Shown one piece after another: positions 5,619-5,806 of a stretch of 5,806 nucleotides of DNA (position 1 is the stretch's first letter; every line of letters starts with the position of its first letter). The position numbers were made by a program, and so were the translations under genes. The DNA is from Haloferacaceae archaeon PL-Br10_E2g29 (GTDB lineage: Archaea; Halobacteriota; Halobacteria; Halobacteriales; Haloferacaceae). The stretch covers positions 1 to 5,806 of the forward strand of contig LKMS01000103.1 of assembly GCA_001563965.1 (NCBI GenBank), in the 5' to 3' direction. The notes beneath the pieces are model-generated. The model was not told where the DNA came from, did not search any database, and saw nothing but the letters and a program-made list of their open reading frames with translations.

Positions 5619-5666
5619 GACTCACAGTATAACGCCGAGTCTTGTCTCGGCGTGAATTCGTGAGTC
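5619..5666 (+). ncRNA. Nested two-tier hairpin directly 3' of the tRNA (terminator or structured RNA)
   Basis: An outer perfect 7-bp stem, GACTCAC (5619-5625) with GTGAGTC (5660-5666), encloses a symmetric 6/6-nt internal loop. Inside this is an inner perfect 8-bp stem, ACGCCGAG (5632-5639) with CTCGGCGT (5646-5653), capped by the 6-nt loop TCTTGT. It begins 9 nt after the tRNA 3' end and would be co-transcribed with it. It could be a termination or processing structure, a small RNA, or a protein-binding dyad in DNA. No T-tract follows, so a simple intrinsic terminator is not obvious. Confidence 0.45.
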
Positions 5667-5684
5667 GGTGCGGATTGCTCGGAA

Positions 5685-5743
5685 TAGATTTGAAGTGGAC
5701 AACGAGGGAGCGAAGCGACCGAAGTTGGCGTCGTTCAAATCTA
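5685..5743. repeat. Inverted repeat pairing with the duplicated tRNA T-loop sequence
   Basis: TAGATTTGAA (5685-5694) is the exact reverse complement of TTCAAATCTA (5734-5743) in the second att copy, and also of the same bases in the tRNA. Inside are smaller paired arms, CAAC (5700-5703) with GTTG (5724-5727), around a GGGAGCGAAGCGACC core. The whole could fold as an imperfect hairpin. Confidence 0.55.
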
Positions 5744-5754
5744 CTTCCCGCTAT
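5733..5754 (+). repeat. Direct repeat copy 2: exact duplicate of the tRNA 3' end (candidate att site or scar)
   Basis: This is an exact 22-bp duplicate of the tRNA 3' end, 144 bp downstream of copy 1. It cannot be a tRNA gene because no D arm, anticodon arm or 5' acceptor strand precedes it. The match weakens right after the core, but a further 16 of 18 bases agree at 5774-5791 versus 5631-5648. This fits an attachment-site duplication left by an integrated element, either a short scar or the left border of an element extending beyond the window. Confidence 0.7.
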
Positions 5755-5806
5755 GTTTTCGAACGCACACTCCAACGTCGAGTCGTGTCTCACTATTATC
5801 GATATC

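Noticed and set aside
5733..5754. A second tRNA gene at the right end
   Set aside because: Only the T-loop-to-3'-end part is present. No D arm, anticodon arm or matching 5' acceptor strand lies upstream.
5569..5793. Leftward 74-aa open frame over the tRNA and its duplicate
   Set aside because: It contains a repeated IAGSRFE that is only the translation of the duplicated tRNA end, and it lies antisense to the tRNA.

Overview
The window looks like haloarchaeal (class Halobacteria) chromosome. The reasons are strongly acidic proteins, a GC-rich coding bias, a Tat-type lipoprotein signal on the solute-binding protein, a trpC-trpB arrangement typical of haloarchaeal trpCBA operons, leaderless or weak-Shine-Dalgarno starts with TATA-like boxes, and an archaeal-type initiator tRNA. 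The genus cannot be fixed from the sequence alone.

Left part (1-1516): a leftward tryptophan operon. trpC (indole-3-glycerol-phosphate synthase) is followed 22 nt later by trpB (tryptophan synthase beta), which runs off the left edge. The 85-bp divergent gap in front of trpC holds a TATA-like element and three TGTACA-type hexamers spaced exactly 10 bp apart, a candidate tryptophan-responsive operator. On the other side of this gap, a rightward gene (1517-1978) encodes an MGMT/Ogt-family protein whose catalytic cysteine is replaced by aspartate.

Middle part (1975-5225): a leftward four-gene operon for a polar amino acid ABC importer. In transcription order it is a Tat-exported lipoprotein binding protein, a 237-aa permease, an ATPase, and a 338-aa permease with a long N-terminal extension. 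The genes are tightly packed (5-nt gap, 4-nt overlap, 13-nt gap). The last permease gene and the MGMT-like gene converge and share a CTAG that holds both stop codons. The binding protein captures the amino acid outside the cell, the two different permeases form the channel, and the ATPase drives uptake.

Right part (5226-5806): a non-coding stretch with the ABC operon promoter, two inverted repeats, and an intact initiator tRNA-Met (CAU) gene with its own promoter. Just 3' of the tRNA is a nested, perfectly paired dyad. Then, 144 bp after the tRNA 3' end, comes an exact 22-bp second copy of that end with partly conserved downstream flank, the signature of a tRNA-gene integration (att) site or its scar. 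This scar and the phased trp operator candidate are the most interesting non-coding signals; the cysteine-less MGMT protein is the most interesting coding one.
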